DNA of 64,000 bases from Lepidodermella squamata (Eukaryota; Gastrotricha). Positions 43,756 through 54,079 of this stretch are shown piece after piece. The DNA is taken from NCBI GenBank assembly GCA_047495785.1, contig JBLDXI010000057.1:171583-235582 (forward strand), written 5' to 3'. The stretch's first letter is position 1. Each line of letters opens with the position of its first letter. The translations under genes were made by a program, and so were the position numbers. The notes under the pieces are model-generated. The model saw only the letters and a list, made by a program, of their open reading frames with translations, was not told the DNA's origin and made no database searches.

Positions 43756-44363
43756 GTTTGAGATTTATTTTCCCAAAATAATGTTATTTCCTGATTGGTA
43801 ATCATGTGAGGGGTATAACTGGAGTGTTTCACGTAAAAAATGTTCAATTAATTGCCGCATGTTTTTCAAGGTCGTTGCCATTTGTGGTATCTAGTAAGTT
43901 TGCCTAACATGTTTGGTATCAGGTGACCGGTTACGGTTGTGGGTCCAAGTCCAGGAAAACCAAAACCTTGGTTTTTTGGGTTCTGTTATGGTTTTTATAC
44001 ATTTAAGGTTCATAGGTTTTTGGTGCAGTAACCCAAACTTTAACGTTAAGGTTATGGTTGACGTTATGGTGTTTTTCAGAATTATGGTTCTAGTTCCGTA
44101 TCACACCAATTCCCAGTTTACGGTTCGATTTCTCATCTGTAATGTGTCACCAGGGTTGGGTTGCAACCATAATTTTCGGTTTTTTTCGGTTGTTGGAGTT
44201 GTATGCCGTTTTGCAGGTTCGGTTTTTATGGTTTCACAAGTCGATTTTTTACAAAAGCGATCCACATTTTATTTCAGAGTTCCTTACCAGGTGGTTTAGA
44301 GAAAAACAAAAACACACCATAACATCGTTACAAACATACTCACTGGAGGTAAGGTTGAGTCAC

Positions 44364-45442
44364 TTAAACTTTTTTGAGGAAATGGTTGATCAATTCCTCA
44401 CGGCGTTTGAGCAGCGCCGTTACTTGGTCCATCAGAAGTGGGTGCGTTTCACGGAAATGCGTTGTCAAGCCATCACGACGACCGGACCAGGGGGGCGAGC
44501 AACCCCTAACGAGGCAGGTCAGTTTCTTTTCACCCGTTTTATCGAAAAGCAATCGATCTTTCCAATCTGGGTCGTTCTTCAAATGAGCGAAGGCTTTAAG
44601 CTCGGCTAGATAGCGCGCCGAGCCTCCGGTAGGGCGTTTCGCAGAGCCCGGGGTGGTTTGAGAGGTCCCCGGCACCGATGCCGGTGTTGTCAATGGCCGT
44701 TCTATCGAAGTAACAAAAGTAATTTGTGGAAAAGGTGAGAGAACCAGTCACTTACTTGATTTGAGGGCATCGAGGAATGTATTCTTGCATTCCAACTGTC
44801 TTTTCCGCGGTAGTGGCGTGATAATCGGCATACGTTCGACGAGAACCGCTGCCACCATCGGCTGTGTTTGTTCAGCCATACCGTTGGTTGTTTCGCCCGA
44901 TGGTTCTTCATCCGCGGTGTCCTTATCGCTCTCGAGCGTAGTCGTAATTTCGACTACCGCAGATTGTTCAGCTTCGTCTTCCTCGCTGGATGTTTCGAAC
45001 CCTCCAACATCGTCCGCTTCGCTGATCGTACGTGCTCCAAGGAGGTCGTTGAAGGCACGTTCGGACATGAGGTCCGCGACATCAGTGTCGGCCAAGTGAC
45101 CGGCACCTGAAGTTCCAGCCAGATCCATCGGTGTTGCAGGTCGGTTAACCTCCGGTTCCAAAACCGGTGGCGGAGCAGCAGTGTCCTCAACTCGGCTGGC
45201 CGCGGGGGGTCCGCTTTCAACCAGTTGCGTAGCTGTAGACGGGCCAGCGCTGTCATCAAACTGACTAGATGAAGCCGCATCTATTCCGACGGCAGTTGTT
45301 CTGTGTTGGCATGGCAATGGCGGAGGGCGACTAGGGCGGCCAATGGTGACATTTTGAGGTAAGGGACCGCGCCATTGATCCGTTCCAGCCCAACGTTTTG
45401 GGTCCGTGACCAAGCCTAGGCCAAAGTCCCAGTTGGGCCAAT
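44364..45442 (-). CDS. PLE family B finger ORF, copy 2
   Basis: Exons 44756-45442 and 44364-44701, same coding content as in B1. The upstream start exon is missing because the copy is 5'-truncated, so it could only be expressed from another transcript. Confidence 0.7.
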
Positions 45443-45621
45443 CTAAAATTAACTCACGAGTAAAGTGTTTGGGGAAATGATATGTTGCTGTTTCAATTTA
45501 TTTACAACCAAAACTTAGGTCACGAGTCATAGTCAAAAGTGTCAATTATCACTTGTATTGTCTTGGAATCCGTTTGTTGTTGTTGTAGTTGTTGTAGATT
45601 AGCCTGTAAACGAACTTATAA

Positions 45622-47060
45622 TTAACCTATAAATTCAGACTTAGTGTATCTTTTTCTGTTGTTTTTGTTTAGTTTCAGAGCCAGTCGTCCTTTCTGACGA
45701 ATTAGCGCGTAAGCAGGTTCCAGTGTTTTTACGTATGTTACTACGTTCACCGTTTCATACTTCTGCTTTTTGCTTTTGGCTTTGATAAATGGCCAAGGGG
45801 TGCCTTTCAGTTTCCTCAAGGTATTTTTGATTGTGCTAATTATGAGTGCCCAGGGGTAATCCCTTTTGAGGAGGCTGTAGCAGAGGGAAAGAGTGGCCGT
45901 GGCCCAATCTTCGAAGTTTGAGCAGATTCTGCTATATCGGAGAATTTGGGACTCAATGATGCCTGAAAAAATGTGGTCAGGGTGCTCCGAGCCATGACAT
46001 AGAAGTGCCATGTTATCGGTCGGTTTAAAGTAAACCCCTGTTTCGATTTTACCATTTTTCTTATACAGAAAAATGTCCAAGTATTGAGCAGACTTATCTG
46101 AGATATTCACCTCAAGTTTAATGTTTGGGTGAAGGGTCTTATAGTCCTCCAAGAAGGCTGATGAGCGGTGATTGTCGAGGAAGATAGTAATTAGATCATC
46201 GAGGTATCTACACCCCAGTGGTGGGGAGTAAATTACCCAAAGGTTTCTTTCCTTTATGAAAAGCCAATTGTTAGCCACCCAGGGGGATAGGTGACCCCCC
46301 ATAGCTAGTCCTTGTATTTGACGATACCATTTATTGTTGAACTTCACCGTGCTAGAGCTAAGGACGAGGAATATAGCTCGGCAGACGAGCCGTCTCTCGT
46401 CGTATTCGAGGACTTCAAATTCCCTAAGGTAGGCCGCGATTCCATCTACAGCCTCGTGGAGGGGAATTTGGTTGTACATGTCGGTAATGTCCGCTGTGGT
46501 GATGACTGCATTTCGCAAGTCCTTTCCACTAGCGTTCAAATCCCTGATCTTTTGTAGGACCTCCACGCTACTATGTACAACCGTGGTGAGGGTGTGCCTA
46601 GCTTGCCGGAGATTCCTGTAGAGGGTTTTATCGGCTTGCGAAGTATAGGTGTTGGTGCCATCGGTAATTGGGCGGACTTTGAGTAAATTTTCGTTGTCTG
46701 GGGGCTTGTGTAATTTTGGTAAGAAGTAGATGTATTTTGTGCGTATCCTGTCTATCTTTTTGAAAAGGCCTTTCCAGTTTTTCAAAGTATTTGGTGATAG
46801 GATGACCCAAGATGATCTTAGCCTGTGTAGGGCGTTTCTGTATTCCGCTAAGCCATCATCGTTGACTTCGCGAAAAGTTTGGGCATTCTGGAGAAATTTT
46901 TCCCCCATGCGACAGTAGGTTATTTTGTTGATTGCAATGACTACATTTCCCTTGTCGCTTTTCGTTACCCAGGTTCCCTCGGGGACTGTAAGTTCCTCGT
47001 TGTCAACTTTAGATAATTCACGCTCAAAAGAATAGAATAGATCACGGCGGGATTTTCGAG
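45622..47060 (-). pseudogene. RT of family B copy 2, N-terminally truncated
   Basis: The reading frame is open from the telomeric junction (47060) to the stop at 45622. It keeps TKSDKGNVV, the PKLHKP block, the TADITDMYNQIP aspartate and YLDDL. It lacks about the first 460 residues, including the basic N-terminus, Cys/His region and start. The first internal Met is at 46908. Not expected to be expressed normally. Confidence 0.88.
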
Positions 47061-47092
47061 GGTTAGGGTTAGGGTTAGGGTTAGGGTTAGGG

Positions 47093-47133
<41 letters not shown>

Positions 47134-47172
47134 GGTTAGGGTTAGGGTTAGGGTTAGGGTTAGGGTTAGGGT
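47060..47172 (+). repeat. TTAGGG array between families B and C
   Basis: About 18 units, near-perfect, with a TTTAGGG slip and a final TTAGG variant at the C 3' end. Confidence 0.95.
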
Positions 47173-47714
47173 TAGGTTAGGGAAAATACCAGACAGGTAG
47201 CCTAAGCAACCCCGGCAAAGAGGCTCTAATGCAGTTCAACCCGAATGAATTTTTTAAAAATAAACGTGAGCTTACCATGTTCGTTGCTTCTTCCGTGAGA
47301 GTAAAGGCCGATAATACCCAAAGATTTTAACAGAATCTAAAATACAGAAACATACAAATTGTTAGTTACAAGTTAAGGTTACCAGAACCTTAAATAATTT
47401 GCTTTTCAATAGATTGTCAACGTGGACACTAACCATAAGTGATTATAGGTATGTCTCGAAAAGGATAGGGTGTGAACCTTAAGTGGTTTACCCTATACCG
47501 GCTATTCCGTATTTAAACATCTCAAAGTTGAGGTCGAGGCCGAATAGGATTTATGGTTCGCAACCATATCCGGTTACATAGTTCAATCCGACCATAAGCA
47601 TATGAACCTTAACTTAGGTTAAGCTTTAGAGACTACTTCCTTAGTTCAGGGCTCTTGCTGAACCCTAAGTTATTTAGGGTCAGGATACCTTAAGTCAACC
47701 TGAGCAGCCCAGGT

Positions 47715-47948
47715 GCCACCCCAGTTGCGGGAAGCGTGTTTCCAAATGCCACCCATTAGAGGGAAGCCAACCGATTCTGCCACCCGTTGGAGGGAAGCTA
47801 CAAATATGATGCCACCCGTTAAAGGGAAGCCACGAATGTAATGCCACCCGTTGAAGGGAAGCCGAAAAGGTTACGCCACCCTCGTAAGGGAAGCCGACAA
47901 CAAAATGCCACCCATTAGAGGGAAGCTAAGCCACCCGTGGAGGGAAGC
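47715..47948 (-). repeat. Hairpin array, family C copy 1 (8 units)
   Basis: Eight units of GCCACCC-loop-GGGAAGC at about 25-35 bp spacing. Loops differ (ATTAGA, GTTGGA, GTTAAA, TCGTAA and others), while the CCC/GGG and GC/GC ends stay fixed. Confidence 0.85.
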
Positions 47949-48011
47949 ACCCGATAAATTAGTTGCGGAGCGGTATGCGGTGTAATAACCTAATGTAATA
48001 CGAGAGATAGT

Positions 48012-48080
48012 AAGCAACGCCCATAGTGCCAGACCGGTTTCGCCTGTGGGCGGCAGGCTCGTCAGTGACTCTAGTTGCTT
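48012..48080 (-). ncRNA. Type I hammerhead ribozyme, family C copy 1
   Basis: Core CTGACGA...GAAA with stem II GCCTG/CAGGC (loop CCGCCCA), palindromic ACCGGU helix III, and helix I of AAGCAAC/GTTGCTT plus a proximal stem (GTCA against TGGC with one G-T pair). The base changes relative to B preserve pairing. Confidence 0.93.
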
Positions 48081-48124
48081 AAAACAAAATCCGCTCAAAT
48101 GATGAAAATGTTCGAAAATAAGGC

Positions 48125-48190
48125 TTTTTATACTGCGGTCCCTTCCGCCATTTTGGAAAAAATCGTGGCACGTGGGTTTTGGCGCGAAAA
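48125..48190 (-). promoter_or_regulatory. Promoter cassette, family C copy 1
   Basis: In sense order: TTTTCGCGCCAAAA (48177-48190), CACGTG (48169-48174), AAAATGGCGGAAG, TATAAAAA (48125-48132). The hammerhead starts about 45 nt downstream. Confidence 0.72.
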
Positions 48191-48804
48191 TTTTTCTAGA
48201 AACTGATGTTATTTCCATAACCCAGTGCTAGTGGTTAGCTTATTTCCAACGGTTGAAACGTTTTGGAATTTATTAGCCGCAGGTGATTTCAAGGTCGTTT
48301 AGCCGCAGGTGATAGACTTAGAGTTAAGGTTTCATACTTATGGTTCGAGTTAAGGTTTCATACTTATGGTTCGCCTAGTCTTAGTGTTGGCGGTCTTCTG
48401 ACCACAAGTTAAATAACCGGCCGAATAGTCGTTTTAGGGTTGTCCTCGATAAGATAAGGTTCTTTTCAGTTCCGCTATTTGTTCAAGTCCCAAAACCTTA
48501 AGTTCTGGTTTCACACCGTAAGGTGGATTTAAGGTTACAGATATTCGTTAGTTTATTTCCACCTTCCTGAAGTGGATTTAAGGTTAGGGTCCTGTAGTTC
48601 GATTTCAATTTCCACGTTGATTCAGGTTGCCCAACCTTAAGTTGTTACTTAAGGTTACGGTTTCTGATTATCTTCGGACCCATTTGTTTCTGTTTCATTC
48701 TGCCTGGAGTTAAGGTTCACACGGTTGTAAAAGTCGTGAATTAGTTCAACAATGTGTTTTATTTCAGAAACTTCATCACTCACACTCACTTGACACAAAT
48801 CACC

Positions 48805-49982
48805 TCAAAAGTCACCCTTCTTCAGGATCTCAGCGCGGAGACGAAGACGTTCTTCATCCAGTGCTTGGGCCTGGACTAGCTGGTCTTTCTCGTGGTTCTT
48901 CAAGAAGTGTCCAAGTAGACCGTCCGACCTAGTGCAAGTGAACTTGCAGGATCCAATTCGGCAGAGGATGATCGATCCAGGCTTTTTGCCCGGGACCCGG
49001 GGAGCTTGCTCCACCCGTTCCCAGACAAGGGCGCCCTCGTAGTTCTCGCGCAGTTTTTCCCATGCAAGACTTTCGGCGACAGATCTAGCGGAACCTCCCG
49101 CAAGTCTCCGACCAGAAGTCGTGGGTCCACGGGCTGGAGTGCTGGCGATAGAGAATGAACAACCACCGGTCGATGACGACGAGCGTTCTGTGACAAGGTA
49201 AAGTTGAAGTTAAGGTTGCAATCTCCTTTAAAGAAATATCTTACCTTCCAAAGACGGAAGTGGTCGCTTGCGATTCGCCCTGTTGACTGTAGGCTCCGAT
49301 GTCGAAGCCATGGACACATTGTAGCGGGGTGCTGGCGATGAGGCTGCCGAACTCGTGGCGCTGCTGAATTCCAGTGGGGTTGAGGTTGCGCCTCCTCTCA
49401 GAGGTCGTCCGAACATATCGATATCTATGAAAAGATCGCGATCGAGGCGGACAACACAATCCTTAGTCGACAATCTCGGGTCTGGAGTTCCCAGGGTCGC
49501 ATCCGGCTGAAGTGTTGATTCCGAGGATGAGCTTTCACTATCTGAGCGTGAAAGCGCATCACGTGTCTCTTCGGGCAGCTCGTCCGCTGACATTTCAATA
49601 GCATCCTCGGTAGCCGATCTCACCGGAGAATCGGTTATCACGATGACGCCGCCCTGCTCCCGTTCCGGTGCTGCGTTGCTGGTAGCGGTTCCACCGTTAT
49701 CCTGGTCAGGCTTGGGATCTGCGTTGACTTGCTCGGTATCGTCGTCCAGCAGGTCAAGGGCTTCCTGGAGGGTAGCCGAGTCCGCGGCAGAGAAGCTACC
49801 CAAGCCGCTGAAAGTAGAAGCGCAAATTTCGGGACCATTGCTCGTCGATGGCAGCTCGAGCCTGTGACCAATGGTGACGGGCGAGGGGCACGGAGCCCTC
49901 CAGGCCGACTCAGGAGCCCAGCGACCGGTATCGTAGGTTGTCCCGAAGTTGAAGAATCTCCAACTCGGTGAAGCCGTGTCAG
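48805..49982 (-). CDS. PLE family C finger ORF (second ORF)
   Basis: Exons 49245-49982 and 48805-49187 with a 57-bp phase-1 intron (GTAAGA...CACAG). The first exon follows an acceptor (ATTTCCAG at 49983-49984) and begins, in phase 1, DTASPSWRFFNFGTTYDTGR. Acidic Ser/Glu-rich middle (SSSSESTLQPD). C-terminal finger CRIGSC-x12-H-FLKN-H then a charged helix ending KKGDF. About 373 residues. Alignable with B at TDPKRWAG/YDTGRWAPES and at the finger. It has no ATG of its own at the acceptor. A donor in matching phase lies right after the RT start (ATG CCT G|GTAACC, 52986-52979), so a spliced MPA-DTASP start is possible. Function unknown. Confidence 0.75.
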
Positions 49983-50151
49983 CTGGAAATGTTGTTATAG
50001 GGTTACGGGTATAAAGAAAAGGGTAAAAAGGCAAGTAAATTTGCACCAACTGTTTTATTTCTCACAAATGTTAGTATCATGGTGGATCATCGTCAAATGT
50101 CATTGTTCAGGGCCATAGTTGCGTTGAATGATGTCTTGTGTTGTTGTTTCT

Positions 50152-52986
50152 TTAGCTCTGACCTAGAAATTCAGATTTAGTGAAACGTTTACGATTATTT
50201 TTATTAAGACGAAGGGCCATTTTTCCTTTCCTTCGGATCAGGCTGTATGCGGGTTGAAGTGCTTTAGCATAGTGTAAAACGTGCATTGTCTCGTAATTTT
50301 TCTTTTTCTGCCGGTTGTTGTTGATAAAGGGCCACGTCTTTCCCTCCAATTTTGACAAAGTGCTTTTTGTGACTTTTGAGAGTAGAGTCCAAGAGTACCC
50401 CCGTTTAACCAAGCTGTTGAAAAGGGAGAGCGTTGCATACGCCCAGTCTGAGAACGTTGAGGCAATTCTGCTGAAGCGTAGAATTTGGGATTCAATGACA
50501 CCACTGAAAATGTGCTCTGGGTGCTCTGATCCATAACTGAGCAAGGCGAGGTTATCAGTAGGTTTGAAGTAGACGCCCGTCTCTAGCCTACCCTGTTTTT
50601 TATAGATAACCATATCCAAGTATTGGCCACTAGTCTGGGAAGAGGACACTTCAAGTTTGATATTTGGGTGCAGTTTTTTGTAATCTTCTTCAAAAGATGA
50701 TGATCTTTGGTTGCTGAGAAAAATCGTGAGGAGGTCATCGAGGTAACGGCAACCGAGGGGTGGTGAATAGATAAGCCAGAGTTTTCTTTCCAAGATGAAT
50801 AACCAGTTATTAGCCACCCATGGGGAGAGATGGCCCCCCATTGCCAACCCTTGGATCTGTTGGTACCATTTGTTGTTAAATTTCACCCTGCTGGAGCATA
50901 GTACGAGGTAAATAGCTTTGCATACTAATCTTCGTTCTTCAGGCTCGAAAACTTCATATTCCCGCAGATAAATTGCCACACCGTCCACCGCCTCCTTTAG
51001 GGGTATCTGGTTGTACATATCGCTGATGTCAGCAGTCATGATGACCGCTTCATCCAAGTTCCGACCACTTTCATTCAGTTCCCTGATTTTCTGTAAGACC
51101 TCTGTGCTGCTATGCACAACAGTTGTGAGGGTATGCCTAGCCCTGCGCAGTTTTTTGTAGAGTGTTTTGTCGGCTTGGGAGGTGTAGGTATTAGTACCAT
51201 CTGTGATGGGTCGAACCTTAAGTAGCCCTTCCTCGTCCGGGGCCTTATGGAGTTTCGGGAGAAAGTAAATAAATTTCGAGCGAAGTTTTTGTTGTCTTAC
51301 AAAGATCCCTTTCCATTTCCTCAGTGTGCCAGGGGAAATTTGTAGCCATGATGATTTTAATTGAGACAAAGCCTCTCGATATCCCGCGAAGCCGTCATCC
51401 TCAACAACTCGAAAATTAGTTGCGTTGTTCAAAAATTTTTCACCCATACGACAATAGGTGCTCTTGTCTAGAGCTAAAGTGACGTTACCTTTGTCACTTT
51501 TAGTGATCCAAACGTTCGGTCCTAGTTCTGGGGTTTTATTCTCAAGGCGCGTCATTTCTATGGCGGTCCCGGCGTGTAATTCCCTTCGGGATCTCCTGCT
51601 CAGCTGAATGCCCAGTTCCTTAAATTTTTCCTCCACTTCCTGGAGGGATTTTTGAAGATCTTTTTTGGTCAGTTTGACAAATTGAAATCCCTTCGCTAGG
51701 GTTGCCTTAACCTCTTCAGATAAACTATTAGTAAGGTCAACAACACCTTTTTTCTCCCAGATCTTGTTTTCCTCGGAAAGATTGAGGGCTGGTTGCCTAG
51801 AGCTGTGAATCGGTAGGTTACCCGGGACGATACAGTTTTCACCGTACAAGGATTTAGTGAATGAAGGGAAATCCTCCATGACGAAGAGGTCGTATATGTG
51901 GCAATCTACAAGGTGTTTCCATAACTTCCCGGGTGCAGAGAAAGTGGAGCGGTGTTTACTACAAGAGACAGTGAACCCGTCTGAATTTTCTGAAGTCAGG
52001 CAATTGCTGGGGTGCCCCGGTTCCCAACGGGCTGAGAAATGCCACACCGAGGGTTCCGTGAAAAGCTGTTTTATAACAACTCCAACCCTACACAAAGTTT
52101 TATTACCCATCAAGTTATCCAAGTATCCCCAAGTAATGTCCTTGATTCCGCTAGGAGTAAAAACAATTTTCCTACCTGAGGCTCCAGAGGCTCCTGCCTG
52201 TGGAGCAGTCGGCAGCCCGCCATTGGTGAGCTCCAAGCCCAGTTTTTCATCAACCAGATGTACCAATGTGCGCAATCTGACTGCTTTGTCGCCTCCAACT
52301 CCATTCCAATCATGGGCAATGACGGCCTGCGTTGCACGGCAGATCCCGGACTTGTCGAGCGTTTTACCAGCATTGCGGGGTGCGGCAATGAGAGGGAACG
52401 GCTGCCAAGTCACTGTGAAGTCCGCGCTGATACCAAGCCCTTCTTTATCGGCGGCCCTGTAAGTCGCCGCGAGAGCGTCATCCAGCGCTGCCTTGACCGG
52501 AGGTGTCGCAGACTCGTAGATCTCCTTGAGACTTAACCATTTCTCAGCTGCTCTGGCGAGGTTAACCGTAATTTTTAATCGTAGCTTCTCTCCCACCAGT
52601 TTCAGCGACAGGTCGACCGCCTCATTGGCCAGTGGTTCGTAATCCAAGATGTCGTTGTCGCAAACGATCTTCGCGATGTCGCGAACTGCCGGGTCAGACA
52701 GAGGAGATAGACTCAAAACTTTGGTCTTGTAGCCATCCATTTCCTTGAACACGCGGAACGTTTGACGCCAAAAATCATTGAATAGTTGCGTAGCGCGTTC
52801 AGTCGAGTCGCCGCCGGTTCGGTTCGTCGGGTTGAAGGCCGATAGAAAGGCCGTAAAGCGATCATTCGAACTCGAGGACCGCCCATCATCCGAGCGACGA
52901 TCGCCGTGCTGACCATCGAAACGCTTCCGATTGTACTTGCCGTTGCCGTTACCGTTGCCGAATCGATTGTTGTGGTTACCAGGCAT
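50152..52986 (-). CDS. PLE reverse transcriptase protein, family C
   Basis: 944 residues, one uninterrupted ORF. Residues 1-45 are Gly/Asn/Arg-rich and basic. About 50-300 is helical. About 329-363 holds Cys/His (C329, C342, H358, H363) in a finger-like spacing. VVDLT is near 416. PLE block TKSDKGNVTLALDKSTYCRM 495-514, FIYFLPKLHKAPDE 572-585, RPITDGT 592-598, TADISDMYNQIP with catalytic D653, QGLAMGGHLSPWVANNW near 712-728, YLDD 748-751, TGVYFKPTDN near 803-812. A basic C-terminus follows. No GIY-YIG endonuclease. It lacks the intron found in B at the equivalent of residue 104. Intact and apparently recent, since copy 2 is almost identical. Likely extends chromosome ends by copying its RNA onto the TTAGGG overhang. 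Confidence 0.94.
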   Translation of the reverse strand: MPGNHNNRFGNGNGNGKYNRKRFDGQHGDRRSDDGRSSSSNDRFTAFLSAFNPTNRTGGDSTERATQLFNDFWRQTFRVFKEMDGYKTKVLSLSPLSDPAVRDIAKIVCDNDILDYEPLANEAVDLSLKLVGEKLRLKITVNLARAAEKWLSLKEIYESATPPVKAALDDALAATYRAADKEGLGISADFTVTWQPFPLIAAPRNAGKTLDKSGICRATQAVIAHDWNGVGGDKAVRLRTLVHLVDEKLGLELTNGGLPTAPQAGASGASGRKIVFTPSGIKDITWGYLDNLMGNKTLCRVGVVIKQLFTEPSVWHFSARWEPGHPSNCLTSENSDGFTVSCSKHRSTFSAPGKLWKHLVDCHIYDLFVMEDFPSFTKSLYGENCIVPGNLPIHSSRQPALNLSEENKIWEKKGVVDLTNSLSEEVKATLAKGFQFVKLTKKDLQKSLQEVEEKFKELGIQLSRRSRRELHAGTAIEMTRLENKTPELGPNVWITKSDKGNVTLALDKSTYCRMGEKFLNNATNFRVVEDDGFAGYREALSQLKSSWLQISPGTLRKWKGIFVRQQKLRSKFIYFLPKLHKAPDEEGLLKVRPITDGTNTYTSQADKTLYKKLRRARHTLTTVVHSSTEVLQKIRELNESGRNLDEAVIMTADISDMYNQIPLKEAVDGVAIYLREYEVFEPEERRLVCKAIYLVLCSSRVKFNNKWYQQIQGLAMGGHLSPWVANNWLFILERKLWLIYSPPLGCRYLDDLLTIFLSNQRSSSFEEDYKKLHPNIKLEVSSSQTSGQYLDMVIYKKQGRLETGVYFKPTDNLALLSYGSEHPEHIFSGVIESQILRFSRIASTFSDWAYATLSLFNSLVKRGYSWTLLSKVTKSTLSKLEGKTWPFINNNRQKKKNYETMHVLHYAKALQPAYSLIRRKGKMALRLNKNNRKRFTKSEFLGQS

Positions 52987-53039
52987 CTAAGAGAATATTA
53001 AACAAATTCATTAGTGAGCTGAACTAACATCGCACGTAC
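52987..53039 (-). other. 5' leader intron and mini-exon, family C copy 1
   Basis: Mini-exon CAATTTGCTTGTGCC at the 5' tip, donor GTACGTGCG (from 53039), acceptor TATTCTCTTAG ending at 52987, directly before the ATG. At 53 bp it matches other introns here. The tip and donor are identical to family D (62342-62371). Confidence 0.62.
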
Positions 53040-53053
53040 GGCACAAGCAAATT

Positions 53054-53064
53054 GTTAGGGTTAG
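53054..53064 (+). repeat. Short telomeric junction between C copies
   Basis: TTAGGGTTAG and a TTTAGGG variant link the C1 5' tip to the C2 3' end. Fewer than three units. Confidence 0.85.
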
Positions 53065-53603
53065 TTTAGGGAAAATACCAGACAGGTAGCCTAAGCAACC
53101 CCGGCAAAGAGGCTCTAATGCAGTTCAACCCGAATGAATTTTTTAAAAATAAACGTGAGCTTACCATGTTCGTTGCTTCTTCCGTGAGAGTAAAGGCCGA
53201 TAATACCCAAAGATTTTAACAGAATCTAAAATACAGAAACATACAAATTGTTAGTTACAAGTTAAGGTTACCAGAACCTTAAATAATTTGCTTTTCAATA
53301 GATTGTCAACGTGGACACTAACCATAAGTGATTATAGGTATGTCTCGAAAAGGATAGGGTGTGAACCTTAAGTGGTTTACCCTATACCGGCTATTCCGTA
53401 TTTAAACATCTCAAAGTTGAGGTCGAGGCCGAATAGGATTTATGGTTCGCAACCATATCCGGTTACATAGTTCAATCCGACCATAAGCATATGAACCTTA
53501 ACTTAGGTTAAGCTTTAGAGACTACTTCCTTAGTTCAGGGCTCTTGCTGAACCCTAAGTTATTTAGGGTCAGGATACCTTAAGTCAACCTGAGCAGCCCA
53601 GGT

Positions 53604-53837
53604 GCCACCCCAGTTGCGGGAAGCGTGTTTCCAAATGCCACCCATTAGAGGGAAGCCAACCGATTCTGCCACCCGTTGGAGGGAAGCTACAAATATGATG
53701 CCACCCGTTAAAGGGAAGCCACGAATGTAATGCCACCCGTTGAAGGGAAGCCGAAAAGGTTACGCCACCCTCGTAAGGGAAGCCGACAACAAAATGCCAC
53801 CCATTAGAGGGAAGCTAAGCCACCCGTGGAGGGAAGC
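53604..53837 (-). repeat. Hairpin array, family C copy 2 (8 units)
   Basis: Same as the copy 1 array. Confidence 0.85.
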
Positions 53838-53900
53838 ACCCGATAAATTAGTTGCGGAGCGGTATGCGGTGTAATAACCTAATGTAATACGAGAGATAGT

Positions 53901-53969
53901 AAGCAACGCCCATAGTGCCAGACCGGTTTCGCCTGTGGGCGGCAGGCTCGTCAGTGACTCTAGTTGCTT
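53901..53969 (-). ncRNA. Type I hammerhead ribozyme, family C copy 2
   Basis: Identical to the copy 1 ribozyme. Paired with it, a 5,889-nt unit RNA would be released. Confidence 0.93.
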
Positions 53970-54013
53970 AAAACAAAATCCGCTCAAATGATGAAAATGT
54001 TCGAAAATAAGGC

Positions 54014-54079
54014 TTTTTATACTGCGGTCCCTTCCGCCATTTTGGAAAAAATCGTGGCACGTGGGTTTTGGCGCGAAAA
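54014..54079 (-). promoter_or_regulatory. Promoter cassette, family C copy 2
   Basis: Same TTTTCGCGCCAAAA, CACGTG, ATGGCGGAAG, TATAAAAA order. Positioned to transcribe the intact copy 1. Confidence 0.72.

Larger units (their letters stand above)
42448..47060 (-). mobile_element. PLE family B, copy 2 (5'-truncated)
   Basis: Tandem copy of B1 at offset 6,173 bp, differing by about three substitutions in what I compared. It stops at CGAG (47060), where B1 continues TCAAGTTG, and is capped directly by TTAGGG repeats. It retains the RT core, the finger ORF, promoter, hammerhead, hairpins and 3' box. Confidence 0.93.
47173..53053 (-). mobile_element. PLE family C, copy 1 (full length)
   Basis: Complete 5.9-kb telomeric PLE. 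In sense order: mini-exon, 53-bp leader intron, 944-codon RT ORF without an internal intron, spliced finger ORF, promoter cassette, hammerhead, eight hairpins, 3' box (GGAAAATACCAGACAGGTAG on plus) and telomeric repeats. The 3' box is shared with D and partly with B. Confidence 0.94.

Noticed and set aside
50152-50560. GIY-YIG endonuclease domain after the RT
   Set aside because: The C-terminal region is basic and helical without the GIY/YIG pair or the Cys pattern of Endo(+) PLEs.
50152-52986. Telomerase reverse transcriptase
   Set aside because: The order and wording of motifs (SDKGN, PKLHK, MGGHLSPW, YLDD, GVYFKPTD) are Penelope-type. It is repeated with mobile-element ends, and no telomerase-specific T motif was recognised.
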